A DNA stretch of 64,000 nucleotides from Chaetoderma sp. LZ-2023a (Eukaryota; Mollusca; Caudofoveata; Chaetodermatida; Chaetodermatidae): the NCBI GenBank assembly GCA_034401795.1, contig CM067369.1:86669506-86733505 (forward strand), given 5' to 3'. The translations under genes were made by a program, and so were the position numbers. The notes under the pieces were generated by a model. That model saw only the letters and a program-made list of their open reading frames with translations. It was not told the DNA's origin and searched no databases. How positions within the stretch are numbered: position 1 is the first letter of the stretch; each line of letters begins with the position of its first letter. Shown here in pieces: positions 22,148 to 33,132 of this stretch.

Positions 22148-23050
22148 TCAGTCCTTCTTCGCTTTGGCCCACGGTGTCTTGTCCTCAGCCGAAATCCTTA
22201 GCTTCCTCAGGTCCATTCTTGACTTGAGCGTACTGAGTTCTGATTTCTTGAGGTCACCACATAGCACGCTTAGCAGATTTATACAATGACGCCCTCTCAT
22301 GGCTTTGTATTTACTGGCTCCTAGTAGGGCGAATTCCAAAGCTATCTGTGCTGGTGTGTCTTCTGGCACCCTTAGCACCTGGCCAAACATGGACCATCTT
22401 AGCTGGGCGACTTTTACAGACAGCGGCGACGTATTACACATCTTGTATACTGCATCATTGAAAATTATGCTGTCTGACCATCGGTGTCCAGTGATGGTGC
22501 GTAGGTGTTTGCGGTGGCAGGCATCGAGTTGGTCTAGAGCTGCCTTTGGAGTTGCCCAGCTGTTACAGTTATACAGCATCAAGGATGCGCAGGTTGAATT
22601 GTATAAACGTAGCCTCTTTATCAAGGGCATCTGATCTACGTTCCTAATGACGCAGCGTGCAGCAATGTCAGCAGTACTGCAAAGCAGTGCGTCCAGGATT
22701 TTACCTTTCCTCCATGGTTCGCCGCCATGAAGTGAATCGTCATTTTCCTTAGTTTCATGCTTTGTAGATAGGAATATGTGGGTGAACTCTGTTTTGGATT
22801 CATTCTTAAAGAGATTCTCAATTTTTAGTTTGCTTGTAGCTATTGGGAGAAGTTCCTCAATTGGCTTCTTTTCCTCGTCTATGAAGTCCACATCGTCGGC
22901 ATATTCCATCTCTATTGGCATACACCGTATTGAAAAAATGTTGGGGGCAGTGGTCTTGTTGAACTTTCCTACACGGATTTCAATGCAGCAGCAAGAAAAA
23001 TCTACAGACTTCACTCGACTTGACTCGTACTCTGGGCGTGGTGTCTGCAA
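22148..23050 (-). pseudogene. LINE RT palm and C-terminal domain
   Basis: Open for 300 codons but only part of the original ORF. It carries the catalytic MEYADDVDFID motif (YADD intact), then the thumb and the C-terminal part with TGHRWSDSI and VYKMCNTSPLSVKVAQLRWS. The usual GHVLR is GQVLR here. It ends AKAKKD 50 bp before the family's 3' terminus. The upstream RT portion is in a different frame. A second copy of the last ~65 residues lies at 19157-19300. Confidence 0.75.
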
Positions 23051-23192
23051 GCAGTAATCTCAACAAGTCGTAGCTCATCTTCATTATAACTGGCCTGGCA
23101 TAGTACACCTAGGATCTTTGAGCGTTTAATTGTGTCGAAGTCTCGTGACATGTCAATGCCCATTTTGTGGAAATCCTAGTGTTTGGACATGG

Positions 23193-23681
23193 CTACCGAC
23201 ACAAGAATGCATTGAGCCCATACAATGTCTGTGCAGCTGCGCCCATGTTTGAAGCCACTTTGACATGCTCCGGTGAAGTCATCGATTTTGTCTCGGCTGC
23301 GGTATAAATTAACATTGGATAGGATTTTCCATATGCTGTTGAGGAGCACAATGGGTGCAGATTGGCTGGTCGGTCAGGTGGCTTCTTGGGCTTGGGTAGT
23401 GTGTTAAGGGTGCCTTGGCCTACAGCATCAATGGGAAGTTGGTGTATAAAAGCTGAATTGATTAGATGCGTGGTCGGTTTTGAGATTATGTCACTTCCAT
23501 ATTTGAATAGTTCATTGCTCATGCCATAAGGTCGAGATACACGATCATTTTTCAGAGCTTTAAGTGCCATCTCAACGTCTGTTGTTTCCTGAGAACGGAT
23601 GCAGGGCCTCATCATCTTTGTCAGTGAACTGTGCCTTGAACCATTTTCGAATTGCCTTGACTTTGCCATTGTCAGTCCCAA
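23193..23681 (-). pseudogene. LINE RT fingers segment
   Basis: Contains the RT-1 type block LKALKNDRVSRPYGMSNELF (consensus GKAPGPDG is degraded to RVSRPYG), then INSAFIHQLPIDAVGQGTL and LPKPKKPP. It aligns with the region between endonuclease and palm. Loss of the canonical Pro-Gly-Pro-Asp and breaks on both sides mean it is inactive. Confidence 0.65.
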
Positions 23682-24241
23682 AAAGTATGTACAGTGAGTG
23701 GTGGTGTGTAGTCAGTAACTCTCAGGGTCGGGCTGCCGGAAACATTTTGTGACAGTCATCCATGGCAATGCTTTCATCTGCTAGGGAGTCTGCTTGTTTA
23801 ATAGCAAGATCTTTTAAGCATTCGCTAATGTGACACAGAATGTTATTGCGCTCCCGCCATAGTTTTGTACAGTCTTCACTTTCGACACTGATAGATGTGC
23901 AGTCATAATGCTTTCTGCTCTGATGGCAGTTTTACTACTAGAGGGTCATCATTATACTAGTTCAGTTGTTTATAAGAACACATATGGTACTGGTAGCTGA
24001 TGATTCCATAGATTTCAGTATTTTGGTTAGGGCTTCGTTTGGATCGGAGCTGACGTCGATGTTAGCGATCTGCTCCCCGAGGGCCTTTTTATGACATTTG
24101 GGTGTCAGTGCCGCTGATGAGTTTGGGCAGGTTGTAGTTGACTCTAACCTCTTGCCTGGTATGGCGTTTATACATTAGGTAGAGATCCTTCATCTGAAGG
24201 CATGTAATGGCTGGCTTGTAGTTAGAATTGAGGTATGTGCC

Positions 24242-24823
24242 TCAATAGGAACGAGCATTCCGAAGTAGGTGTTTTGCTTCTGTCTTGCATACTATTTGGT
24301 TGAAGACAGCTGTTGTAGCCTCAGAACCTTTTTGGGCTTTGCGATCAGCATTGTGTCCCGTCCATGTTGTCCAGTGGCATGGGTGTTTCAAACCCGTATT
24401 TGTGGCAAATAGGCCATTGGAACTAAGGAATGTCACCAGTGCATTTCCATTGCTGTTGCGTGTGCCCTCTCCATACGATCCGATACATAAGCCAAGTTCT
24501 GAACTTTTGTCCGCAATTCCGAGTTTACCCAGCTTGGAGTTGAAATCTCCACACACGAACATTTGACATCTAGCTGGAAATGTAATGGCGGAGCTCAGTT
24601 CTGCATAGAAAGAATCTAATATTGTTGGCTTCTCTTTGGCTTTTTGGTAGTTGGGCCATATGCGTTGACTATGCGACACTTTGTGGCGGTATTTTCGCGT
24701 AGGTATAGCCAGGTCGATGATTGCAACACGACCATGTATGTATCCAAAACTAATGACATGGTCCAAGACCCTTGGTCGGATTACGAAGCCTAAACCCTGG
24801 TATGTGCCCTGTTTTTGTTCCAT
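24242..24823 (-). pseudogene. LINE apurinic-type endonuclease (EEP) fragment
   Basis: Contains the catalytic-core FVCGDFNSKLG, followed by GSYGEGTRNSNGNALVTFLS and HPCHWTTWTG, the standard order of LINE endonucleases that nick the target. The N-terminal WNVRG and QETK blocks lie upstream (about 24990-24850) in other frames. The C-terminal D/H region past the TTWTG block reads EATTAVFNQIV, so the final catalytic residues are damaged or frame-shifted. Confidence 0.7.
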
Positions 24824-25138
24824 GAGTACTAGCTTATGATCTGTCTGTATTTGCTGCTCTGAGTGTTTAGCTACTTTAGTCTCTTGAATGCATGTAATAT
24901 CGATGTTATAGTGTTCACAGTCTGCACCTTAGGTTTGTCTCTTTGCCATTTTACTCAGACCACGTACATTCCACATAGCTATGGTAAGCCCGTCCGAGGA
25001 TGTCGAGCACAGTTTCTTGCTTGAAGAAGGTTAGACATAATCAGAGTTGCTTCTGTATGCGGATGTCAGCCCGGAAGCCTTGATGACTTAGTTTCCCAAC
25101 AAAGTTGGTACTTATGGAAAAGACCGGCGTGGAGGTGT

Positions 25139-25216
25139 CATCTCCCCCACCCACACATCCCCAACCCCCCCCCCCCCCCCAACCCCCACACACACCCCAC
25201 ACACCCACCCTCACCC
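25139..25216. repeat. C-rich / CA-rich low-complexity tract
   Basis: A run of 17 C with CCCCACACA units, just beyond the 5' end of the RTE-like LINE. Confidence 0.9.
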
Positions 25217-25220
25217 CGAT

Positions 25221-25815
25221 GTCACTTAGTGCATCCAGAAATACACATTTTTAGCCATAAAACTGGAACACAGGTAGGTAGAATTACCAAATTCGGCACA
25301 TAAATTGATATTATGAGTGGCTAGAAAACTCTTTAGTTTGGACTCAAATGGTAAAAAATCGAGGTCACGGGTTCACTTAGTGGATACCGGAATACAGATT
25401 TTCATCAATAACTCTGCAATGCAAGAAGGTAGAATCACCAAATCGGGAACAAACAATCTTCTTGCAGTGGGCTAGAAAGAAAATTCTGTTTCAGGTCAAA
25501 CGTTCAAAAATCTAGGTCACGGGTCACTAAGTGCATCGCGAAATACACATTTAGCCATAAATCGGGAACGCAAGTAGGTAGAAACACCATATTTGCCCTA
25601 TCCTTTCATTCTATAGGTGGCTAGAAGTTCTATGTGTTTCAGGACAAAGCATCTAATGTCAAGGTCATGGGGTCATAAAGTACAACCATAACTGTGGAAA
25701 GCAAGAAGAATCACCAAATTTAGCACACGCCTTTATATTGCGCAAGCTCCGTTATGATTAGTTTAAGTTTGAGGTCAACGTATCACATATCTAGGTCATG
25801 ACCGTCGTGTGTGAC
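25221..25815 (+). repeat. ~150-bp tandem repeat, four degenerate units
   Basis: Unit starts at 25221, 25371, 25523 and 25672 (GTCACTTAGTGCATC type). Each has an internal GTAGGTAGAATTACCAAATT-type block and a TCAAGGTCACGGG end. Period 149-152 bp. Probably the core of a Helentron-like or other satellite-bearing element; no terminal hairpin was seen here. Confidence 0.8.
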
Positions 25816-26005
25816 GAGTAACGAACATAATGCATCAGACAGTGTTATAATATTATAACTAAGTGCATTGTCAAGACAGAACGCAAATGCGTGAGTCAGA
25901 ATCTCCCACGAATGCATTCTAGTTTACAGATGAAGTTAGTGAATACGAAAGGAAATTGTCATCTATTGCTTAAAACTAGTTTGAATATATGTTAACAGAA
26001 TACAC

Positions 26006-26228
26006 AAAATAAAAATACACCACATGCTAGCTGATGTCACAATTCAATAAGCCATTTCCTCACTCACTCATATGACGTCATAATCAACTACGCGACGTGT
26101 ATCGCTGACGTCATGCAAAATAAAAATACACCACATGCTAGCTGATGTCACAATTCAATAATCCATTTCCTCACTCACTCATATGACGTAATAATCAACT
26201 ACGCGACGTGTATGCTGACGTCATAATC
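26006..26228. repeat. Tandem duplication, 111-bp period
   Basis: 26006-26116 and 26117-26223 are nearly identical (about 3 differences) and include TGACGTCATAATCAACTACG from MITE A. This is a recent local duplication of the end of the MITE and its flank. Confidence 0.85.
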
Positions 26229-26540
26229 ATGACGTCATAAAAGATTATATTTAGCCCGTTTTTAACTCTTAATAGTTCGACGCGTTGTACGAATTATATG
26301 TCCCTACTATTTCATAAACATGCTGTTGAATATTTTGAAACTAATTTGACTGGACGCTGTTGCTGCCATATGTAGCAACAGCGCCCAGTCAAATTAGTTC
26401 CAAAATATTCAATAGCTTGCCTGTATGTTTTTCTGTAAATTGATATTCAGGGAGTTTAGAGATAGATCGATACCAACACGAACAAGGTGGGGGTGGAGCT
26501 TAGAGAGTGATGGGCGGGGTATAGCTAAATCTGGAAAGGT
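26160..26540 (-). mobile_element. MITE family A with full H1 palindrome
   Basis: Minus orientation. It contains several TGACGTCA octamers, the H1 hairpin at 26322-26415 (CTGTTGAATATTTTGAAACT arms), and the CCAACACGA and GGGCGGGGTATAGC blocks. It ends CTGGAAAGGTCCAT at 26540. Its other end is duplicated (26006-26228). Confidence 0.8.
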
Positions 26541-27160
26541 CCATTAATCGGACGTAAGCCAGTCACAAAGTCGAAAAGTTCGTCACGAAAAGGTATGAAT
26601 TATAGACAAGATGAATCCCGATGAATCTATAATTTCCTAGACATTCCGTTGAATATTTTGAAACAGTTTTGACTGGGAGCTGATGATGCCACAGATAGAA
26701 ACAGCTCCTGGTCAAATTAGTTTCAAACCTTTCAACAGCCAAGCTATGTAGATACCTTTCCTGTTTATCCATCCATCATATGACTTCATAATCAACTACG
26801 CGACATGTAGGATGGCATAATCAATTACCGCATGAATGACTCGATTTAGTCCGTCTTAAACGCTTAATAGTCCGACACGTTGTACGAATTTGCTATTCAA
26901 TAAACATGCTGTTGAATATTTTGAAACTAATTTGACTGGACGCTGTTGCTGCCATAGGCTATGGGTGGAGGTTAGGTGGAGATAATGGGTGGGGCATAGC
27001 TAAAACTGGAAATGTCCATTGATATTCTGGGATTGCGGGACTGAGTGTTAAAATTTATTCACAACCCGTGTACAAAGGGTGGGGGCGGTGGAGCTAAAGC
27101 TAGAAATAGGAAGGTGGGGTGGTTAGCTAGCAATGGATCCCTCCATTTTCCCTAACAGGA
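26541..27160 (-). mobile_element. MITE family B, split by family A
   Basis: Minus orientation. Left part 26541-26752 includes an H1 palindrome (26647-26738). The right part resumes at about 27019 (GATATTCTGGGATTGCGGG) and ends in the B-specific GCAATGGATCCCTCC (27134-27150). The central block is a family A insertion. Confidence 0.65.
26753..27018 (-). mobile_element. MITE family A nested in family B, truncated
   Basis: Begins ACCTTTCCTGTTTATCCATC and ends AACTGGAAATGTCC. Only the left arm of H1 is kept (26908-26960), so the element lost about 100 bp internally. Confidence 0.65.
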
Positions 27161-27815
27161 CTCTACCACATACGACACCGATATCGTGCCCTTGATTTGA
27201 TTCTCTTGTTGAGCACGCTCACTCATCGTATGATATTGCCATTGGCTTTCAGATGTAAGGTATCTGGGTGTAAATAAATAAATCATCCATTCATTCATTG
27301 ATTCACTCAACCGAGTTCAGTAAGTCGTGAAAAGTAATGGGTGAGATAGACGTGCATTTTTAATTGGTCCTCCCAAGTCGCGTGGTTTCGAAGGCGTGTG
27401 GCTTAATTGTCCATGTATGGAGTGGAAAAAATGGCGTGTTCTCGTGGGAGCTATTGTGTAAACATGTCCACCAGAACACACCTTATTTTTCTACATCATA
27501 TATGGCCAATTACGCCACGTCCCCTCGAACAACATGACTTGGGAGGGCCACTGAAAAACCGCATCCATCTCACCCCACTGTTTAGTAATATTGATGATCA
27601 AGGCGTGCCAGACCGTATGTAATAGTAAAACAGTAAAAGACATTTCTAGTCATCCATTTTAAAATCGTATACTACTTTTTTCTAACATATTAGACAGCAG
27701 TACTATAATTCTGACATCTAGTAAGCCTACATATGTTCACTCTAGCTCACTCTTTGTTATAATGATCAGCAAAAGCAGTCTGCTATTTAGATCAGCCTCG
27801 CATGTCAATCAAAAA
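27161..27815. other. No gene seen
   Basis: A 71-codon ORF at 27407-27622 has no recognisable domain. No repeat family identified. Confidence 0.4.
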
Positions 27816-27819
27816 AAAT

Positions 27820-28230
27820 ATTATCGATTATGGGCTATAGCGAAGATGCACAATGTGATTGGCTGAAGCGATAGATGCACAATTATCAATTATAGCAATA
27901 GACATGCATAAATTTAAAACACACAGCTGTCAATCATTATTGATTATGCCAAATCGATAGACGCACATAAATGATAGCCATCTGCCAGCCAAATATTGAT
28001 TGTGTGCTAAAGCGATAGACACGCATAAATTATAGCAACGTGCTAGCCCCAATAGCGATAGACACACATAAATTAAAGCAACCGGCTAGCCCCAATAGCG
28101 ATAGACGCAGATAAATTATAGGCACCTGCCAGCTCCTATAGTGATAGATGCACAACTATTGAGTATGGGCTATAGCGATAGACACGCATAAATTATAGTC
28201 AACTGGTGCCAATATTGATTATTTCCACAT
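27820..28230 (+). repeat. 43-bp minisatellite (AGCGATAGACACGCATAAAT)
   Basis: Unit starts at 28011, 28054, 28097 and 28140 are exactly 43 bp apart. Further, more degenerate units lie at about 27867-27953 and 28174. Each unit has AGCGATAGAC.CGCATAAATTAT then GC.AGCCCCAAT. Confidence 0.85.
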
Positions 28231-28263
28231 GTGATACTTGTACTTTTGGGCAGCTGCGGTGTC

Positions 28264-28497
28264 AATTCACCTTTCCAAAGTACGCATCCATCATATATGA
28301 CGTCATAATGAACTGCATGATGTGTACAATGACATCATAATGAATGACGTCATGTATGATGTCGATAAGTACGTCAGGAACGCATATTTGAAGACGGTCT
28401 ATGCGTTGTTTACAAATTGTTTGCTTTTACTATTTAATAAATTTTCTGTTGAATATTTTGAAACTAATTGACTGGGCGCTGTTGCTGCCATAGGCAA
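28264..28497 (-). mobile_element. MITE family A, truncated at H1
   Basis: Starts CAATTCACCTTTCCAAAGTA, carries CRE-like TGACGTCAT words, and stops in the middle of H1 after GCTGTTGCTGCCATAGGC. Foreign sequence follows. Confidence 0.75.
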
Positions 28498-29070
<573 letters not shown>

Positions 29071-29292
29071 AACCATTTTCCCGAAAATTCTTACACTTTT
29101 ACCTACTTACTAAATCGTTAATATTCAATATTTTAAGACAATTTTTTCAGAAACGTACTTAAACCCCTGACCTTGCGACTCCAGTGAAAGATCTTTTTCA
29201 AAGATTATATCATGAGCTTTATCGATTTGCGCAGTGCCATCAACACCAATACCTTTGTGGATATAGTACAAATTTATTGAGTCTGTATTAAC

Positions 29293-29631
29293 TTAAAATT
29301 TACATTTTGAAAAGATTTTTCCCCAATATGTTTCTACTATGTGGCCAGGCGGCCGCCATCCTACGTCTATCACCCATCTGAGGGAACTGGGTGGCAGATC
29401 GTCACGCCAGCTATCTTCTACGTCGAGCCCCTCGAGCTCCGGGACTGGGCGCCAGGCGGGCATGGCCAGTCTGCCGAGGCGGAGGCTGTTCACCTTCGTG
29501 AGTCCCCCGGAGTGACTCTCGGGTATCTGTCCTGGTCTTAGGGCTTGTGACACAGTCCCCTGGATACGCCGCTGGAGCTCCCCCACAAACGTGTACTGAC
29601 CGGAGTGATCAGCCATCCCCATTTCTGACAC
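29293..29631 (-). CDS. Unrecognised 112-codon ORF in a GC-rich stretch
   Basis: Non-repetitive composition. Reads MSEMGMADHSGQYTFVGELQ, then RLGRLAMPAWRPVPELEGLD and a hydrophilic C-terminus. No signal peptide or membrane segment, and no domain recognised. The base composition (GC-rich, many CpG) differs from the AT-rich surroundings from 29.3 to about 30.6 kb. It may be an exon of a decayed gene or part of an unknown transposon. Confidence 0.25.
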   Translation of the reverse strand: MSEMGMADHSGQYTFVGELQRRIQGTVSQALRPGQIPESHSGGLTKVNSLRLGRLAMPAWRPVPELEGLDVEDSWRDDLPPSSLRWVIDVGWRPPGHIVETYWGKIFSKCKF

Positions 29632-29856
29632 AGCAGTGTGCCTGAGTTCAACAAAACCGAAAGGCTGGGTTTTCTCCCAATGTGGTTGGGGCGCCAGTCT
29701 CGTCTCCGCTGTCTGTGGGCGGATGGTCGGAACCTGGAGCAGCGGCCATCCTTGTCATTATCTGCTACTGTAGACGTGCAATCTACCTCTGGCTACTTCC
29801 TACTTTTCCCTTTTTCTCAGTCCGAATGGAGGAGGGTCGCACTGATGTGTTTGTTC

Positions 29857-30207
29857 CTACCTGCAGAAGTGGTTTGTGCGGCGGAAGCAGACTGTGCTAC
29901 GGCATTTACTGTCGCCACAGAGGTGGTTGTGGTTCCTGTGGTGGTGGTCTCTGTGGTGGCGATTCATGTGACTGCTACAATTGGCGGTGACTTCAGTGGT
30001 GGGAGCTTCTCCGGTAGTGGCGTTGGTGGTGGCTCTATCAGCGACTAGGGAGGCGAATCTCCCTGGTGTGCATGGTCGAAAAGGCATCCCACGCCAATGA
30101 GTGGTTGCTTCCGAGAAGAGGGATCCGGTCGAGATAATCCTGTGGGAACGGAAGGTGTGTGCAGCTCGCTCGCTACAGCACAGGCAGATGTAGATGAGGT
30201 TTTCCAC
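29857..30207 (-). CDS. Unrecognised 116-codon ORF with Cys/His cluster
   Basis: The N-terminal IYICLCCSERAAHTFRSH could be a C-x2-C...H-x4-H zinc-binding segment. The C-terminal half is low complexity (RHHRDHHHRNHNHL, encoded by a GTG/TGG-rich tract) and may be non-coding. It lies upstream, on the same strand, of the 29293-29631 ORF, with which it could belong. Confidence 0.25.
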   Translation of the reverse strand: MENLIYICLCCSERAAHTFRSHRIISTGSLFSEATTHWRGMPFRPCTPGRFASLVADRATTNATTGEAPTTEVTANCSSHMNRHHRDHHHRNHNHLCGDSKCRSTVCFRRTNHFCR

Positions 30208-31365
30208 GTGTGAGAAAGGCTAGCTGAGAGGCGCGGTGGATCAAGGGGCTCAGCTTTTCTAGACCTATTTCCTACTTAAAGAGGCTCATGGCCAGCCGAA
30301 ACAGCGCAGGTCGAGGTGTTAGAAGACACACGCCGATTGCGGGAGTTTTGAGCGGGAGCTAAACCAGGGAAAAGCGGCTAAAAATGTCAACTGGCGACTT
30401 TTTACTATTAGAGGAGGTCCAAGTACAGTACCGAGGGTCTACAGAACAAGCGAATAAAACGCATTTTTGGAAGTGGGGAGCATGTCTTCGATCACAACGT
30501 TATCTGATTTCTTTATGCTGCGTGAAGCACGAATGGCGTCACTCGCTAGAAAAGCAGAAAAGAGGTGAACGTCCTTATTTTTGTTCATGAATATTCAAAG
30601 CACCATACCACTACAATGCTAGCGGTTGTCTTCACGTAGAATGGGGTGTGAGATCATCGTCCGCACGTGACAGCTAAGACAGATAGATGATCTCCTTTAG
30701 AATGTTTCCGAAGTGAAAAAGAAACAGCCGCTAAAAGAGCGGGAGAAAATTATGCTGCACTTAAGGCTATAAGATCATCTTGGAATCTGTAAAGAATAGA
30801 GTGGGAACATTTAAGATTTAACATGCATGATTCAAGACCTAGAAGCGCAGTAGAAAGTTCACAGTCACGGAAACGTCCTGTGGTTTCAGGGTCTAGGTTT
30901 TGCTATTGTGCGCATTGTTGACTTCAAACCAGCCTTAGTAGGTATATTCCCAAGCCAGAGATCACGAAAGCCAGCCGGGTGGAACTTCTTACAGGGGATG
31001 AAAGTTCGAGCAGATCCTCGCGGAGAAGTGGTCACAAGAGCGGTGGGCAGCCATAGCATAGCCCTGGGCGGCATTTTATTGGTTCCGGGTTGGCTAGTCC
31101 TTCCCGTTACCTGACCACAACTAATATGATCGTAGCGTAATATAATTTATTGTATCCATTGGTAAGATTGCGATTTTCAATGTTTAAATCATAAACTTTA
31201 ATGTTTTTCGTAGCACTGTAAATGGATATTTTTGTGACTTTTATGCAAAATACAAGTGCAGCGCTATATATGCCACTGTAGACAGGAATATATCTGTCAC
31301 AAACTAATCTTTTTGGTCTGTCAAATGTATCTCACGCCCATCCATCTCTTAGCTACAGCGCGAGA
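30208..31365. other. No gene recognised
   Basis: Two antisense-overlapping ORFs of 62-68 codons at 30886-31114 and one at 30384-30590 have no domain. GC content drops after about 31.1 kb. Confidence 0.35.
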
Positions 31366-31369
31366 CGTG

Positions 31370-32073
31370 AGAGCAATGACCGGCGAGCACGAAATTACTA
31401 TAAAATATAAATTAATTAATTTTTGGGAAAAACTCCTAAACGGCAAAGAAACAAAGCTATCATCTTCACTATACAAGTATATCTACAATGACTATACTCA
31501 AAACAATACAGAATACAAATGCTTGACCACAGTTAAACGTATACTTGAAAATGTCGGAATGACTCACCTCTGGGAAACGCAGACCATAACAAATTCTTAA
31601 AGACCAATACATGCAAACTTGGTCAGGGCAAATTACCACCTCGCCTAAAGCCAAAATATATAGTATATTCAAAACTGAACTAAAGTTATAGCCGTATCTT
31701 AGAAAGCTAAAAAAATTAAACAGAAGAACTTTAGTCAAATTTCGAACTAGTAATCATAAGTTACCTATAGAAAAGGGAAGGTGGGAGGGCTTAGACAGGG
31801 AAGAAAGAATATGTAGCCTATGCGACAAACACGATATCGGGGATGAGTATCATGACCTATTCTTATGCGACTTTTTCTGTGATGACAGAAAATTATTTCT
31901 TCCAAAATATTATCATAACCACCAAAACCCCTACAAATTCGGACAACTGCTCTCGAATACAAACTTGTCGGTCCTAACAAAGTTGTGGGCCTTTATACGG
32001 AAAATCTTTAAACAATTTGCATAACGGAGATTATTATTTTATTATCATATTGTAATTATTTCAAACACAATTA
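31370..32073 (+). mobile_element. CR1-like LINE C-terminal fragment
   Basis: First segment to 31600: EITIKYKLINFWEKLLNGKE and MTHLWETQTI, the post-RT block. After a frame change, 31725-32022 reads LVKFRTSNHKLPIEKGRW, then a Cys/His finger ICSLCDKHDIGDEYHDLFLC, and ends at TAA 32022. A 3' UTR of ~50 bp runs into (TAC)n. The real 3' end may lie beyond the Tx1-like insertion, at about 40165. Confidence 0.7.
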
Positions 32074-32074
32074 T

Positions 32075-32143
<69 letters not shown>
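32074..32143. repeat. (TAC)n microsatellite, left flank of the Tx1-like LINE
   Basis: About 23 perfect ACT/TAC units that abut the LINE's poly-A tail (poly-T on the plus strand, 32144-32164). Confidence 0.97.
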
Positions 32144-32145
<2 letters not shown>

Positions 32146-32400
32146 TTTTTTTTTTTTTTTTTTTGAAAAACCGACGCTGACGCAGTCGGACAAACTTCAC
32201 GGAGGAACTCCTTTAAAAAGGCTTGCAAACCCCCAGAAAAAAACCTGGTGAACTAGTAATCTTGATTAATATTACACCAAAACAATGATAAATAATGAGC
32301 ATTAATACAATCTATAAATACATATGGCTTAAAAGGTATAGATACAAAACAATATGCTGATAAAGCTCCGATAGCAAAACAAAACTTACCAAAGGCATTA

Positions 32401-32905
32401 CTATTCAACCGAGGTGTAGTAGTAGACCCGTGTGGCGAGTGCAACTATCCAACAAATGAAAAGTGCCTCGTCAATCTATGACAAATAAGTCAATCATTGA
32501 CGCCAGTGGGCTGATTCTCTAAAGATCAGCGGGCGTAGTAGCATTTGGGTAGTATAATACATATAGTCGGCAGAAAAATTCCAGAAAAATTGATGGCCCT
32601 CTTGTTTAAATTTTCAATTTACTTTATTGTAAGGGTTTGTAAATTACCATTCAATCCATGTGTGGTAGTAGACCCGTGTGGCGAGTGCAACTATTCAACA
32701 AATGAAAAGTGACTCGTCAATCAATGACAAATAAGTCAATCATTGACGCCAGTGGGCTGAGTCTTAAAGATCAGCGGGCGTAGTAGCATTCGGGTAGCAT
32801 AACATATATAGTCAGCAGGAAAATTACAGAAAAATAGATGGAAATAGATGGCGCTCTTGTTTCCATTTTTGATTTACTTTGTTGTAAGGTTTTGTAAATT
32901 ACCCG
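32401..32905 (-). repeat. 246-bp tandem duplication in the LINE 3' UTR
   Basis: GTGTAGTAGTAGACCCGTGT at 32414 recurs as GTGTGGTAGTAGACCCGTGT at 32660. The two copies match throughout, including GTGGCGAGTGCAACTATCCA and TTGTAAATTACC, with roughly 10% divergence. Confidence 0.85.
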
Positions 32906-33132
32906 GGAACAAATAACCCTATAAAACTCTGTGCAAATTCCTAAAATTACCTGGGACAATTTTATAATTCAATGGCAAATTACTTTATCGATTGATTATT
33001 AAATTACCCCAGTCTGTTTATTTCTTAACATGAATTATTAAACATAACAATATCAAAGTGCAGACTAAAATGAATTACATGACACAGATCAATTAAAAGA
33101 CACAGATAAATCAGCTGTAGTAATTAAATGAT

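Larger units (their letters stand above)
22092..25020 (-). mobile_element. RTE-like LINE, near full length but degraded
   Basis: Minus strand, in order: an endonuclease start (MWNVRGLSKMAKRQT-like, about 24990-24940), EEP endonuclease (24823-24242), RT fingers (23681-23193), and RT palm with C-terminal domain (23050-22148). Several frame breaks separate the segments. The RTE-like clade is judged from the C-terminal VAQLRWSMFGQVLR block and the very short 3' UTR. Confidence 0.75.

Noticed and set aside
26006-26228. Possible target-site duplication around MITE A
   Set aside because: At 111 bp per copy and head to tail, it is a tandem duplication, not a transposition footprint.
25221-28230. CRISPR-like arrays
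   Set aside because: Repeats are contiguous tandem satellites without unique spacers and the genome is eukaryotic.
29680-29720. GGCGCC-containing word resembling a tRNA-Lys primer-binding site
   Set aside because: No long terminal repeats, polypurine tract or gag/pol sequence nearby; the match is short and in GC-rich DNA.
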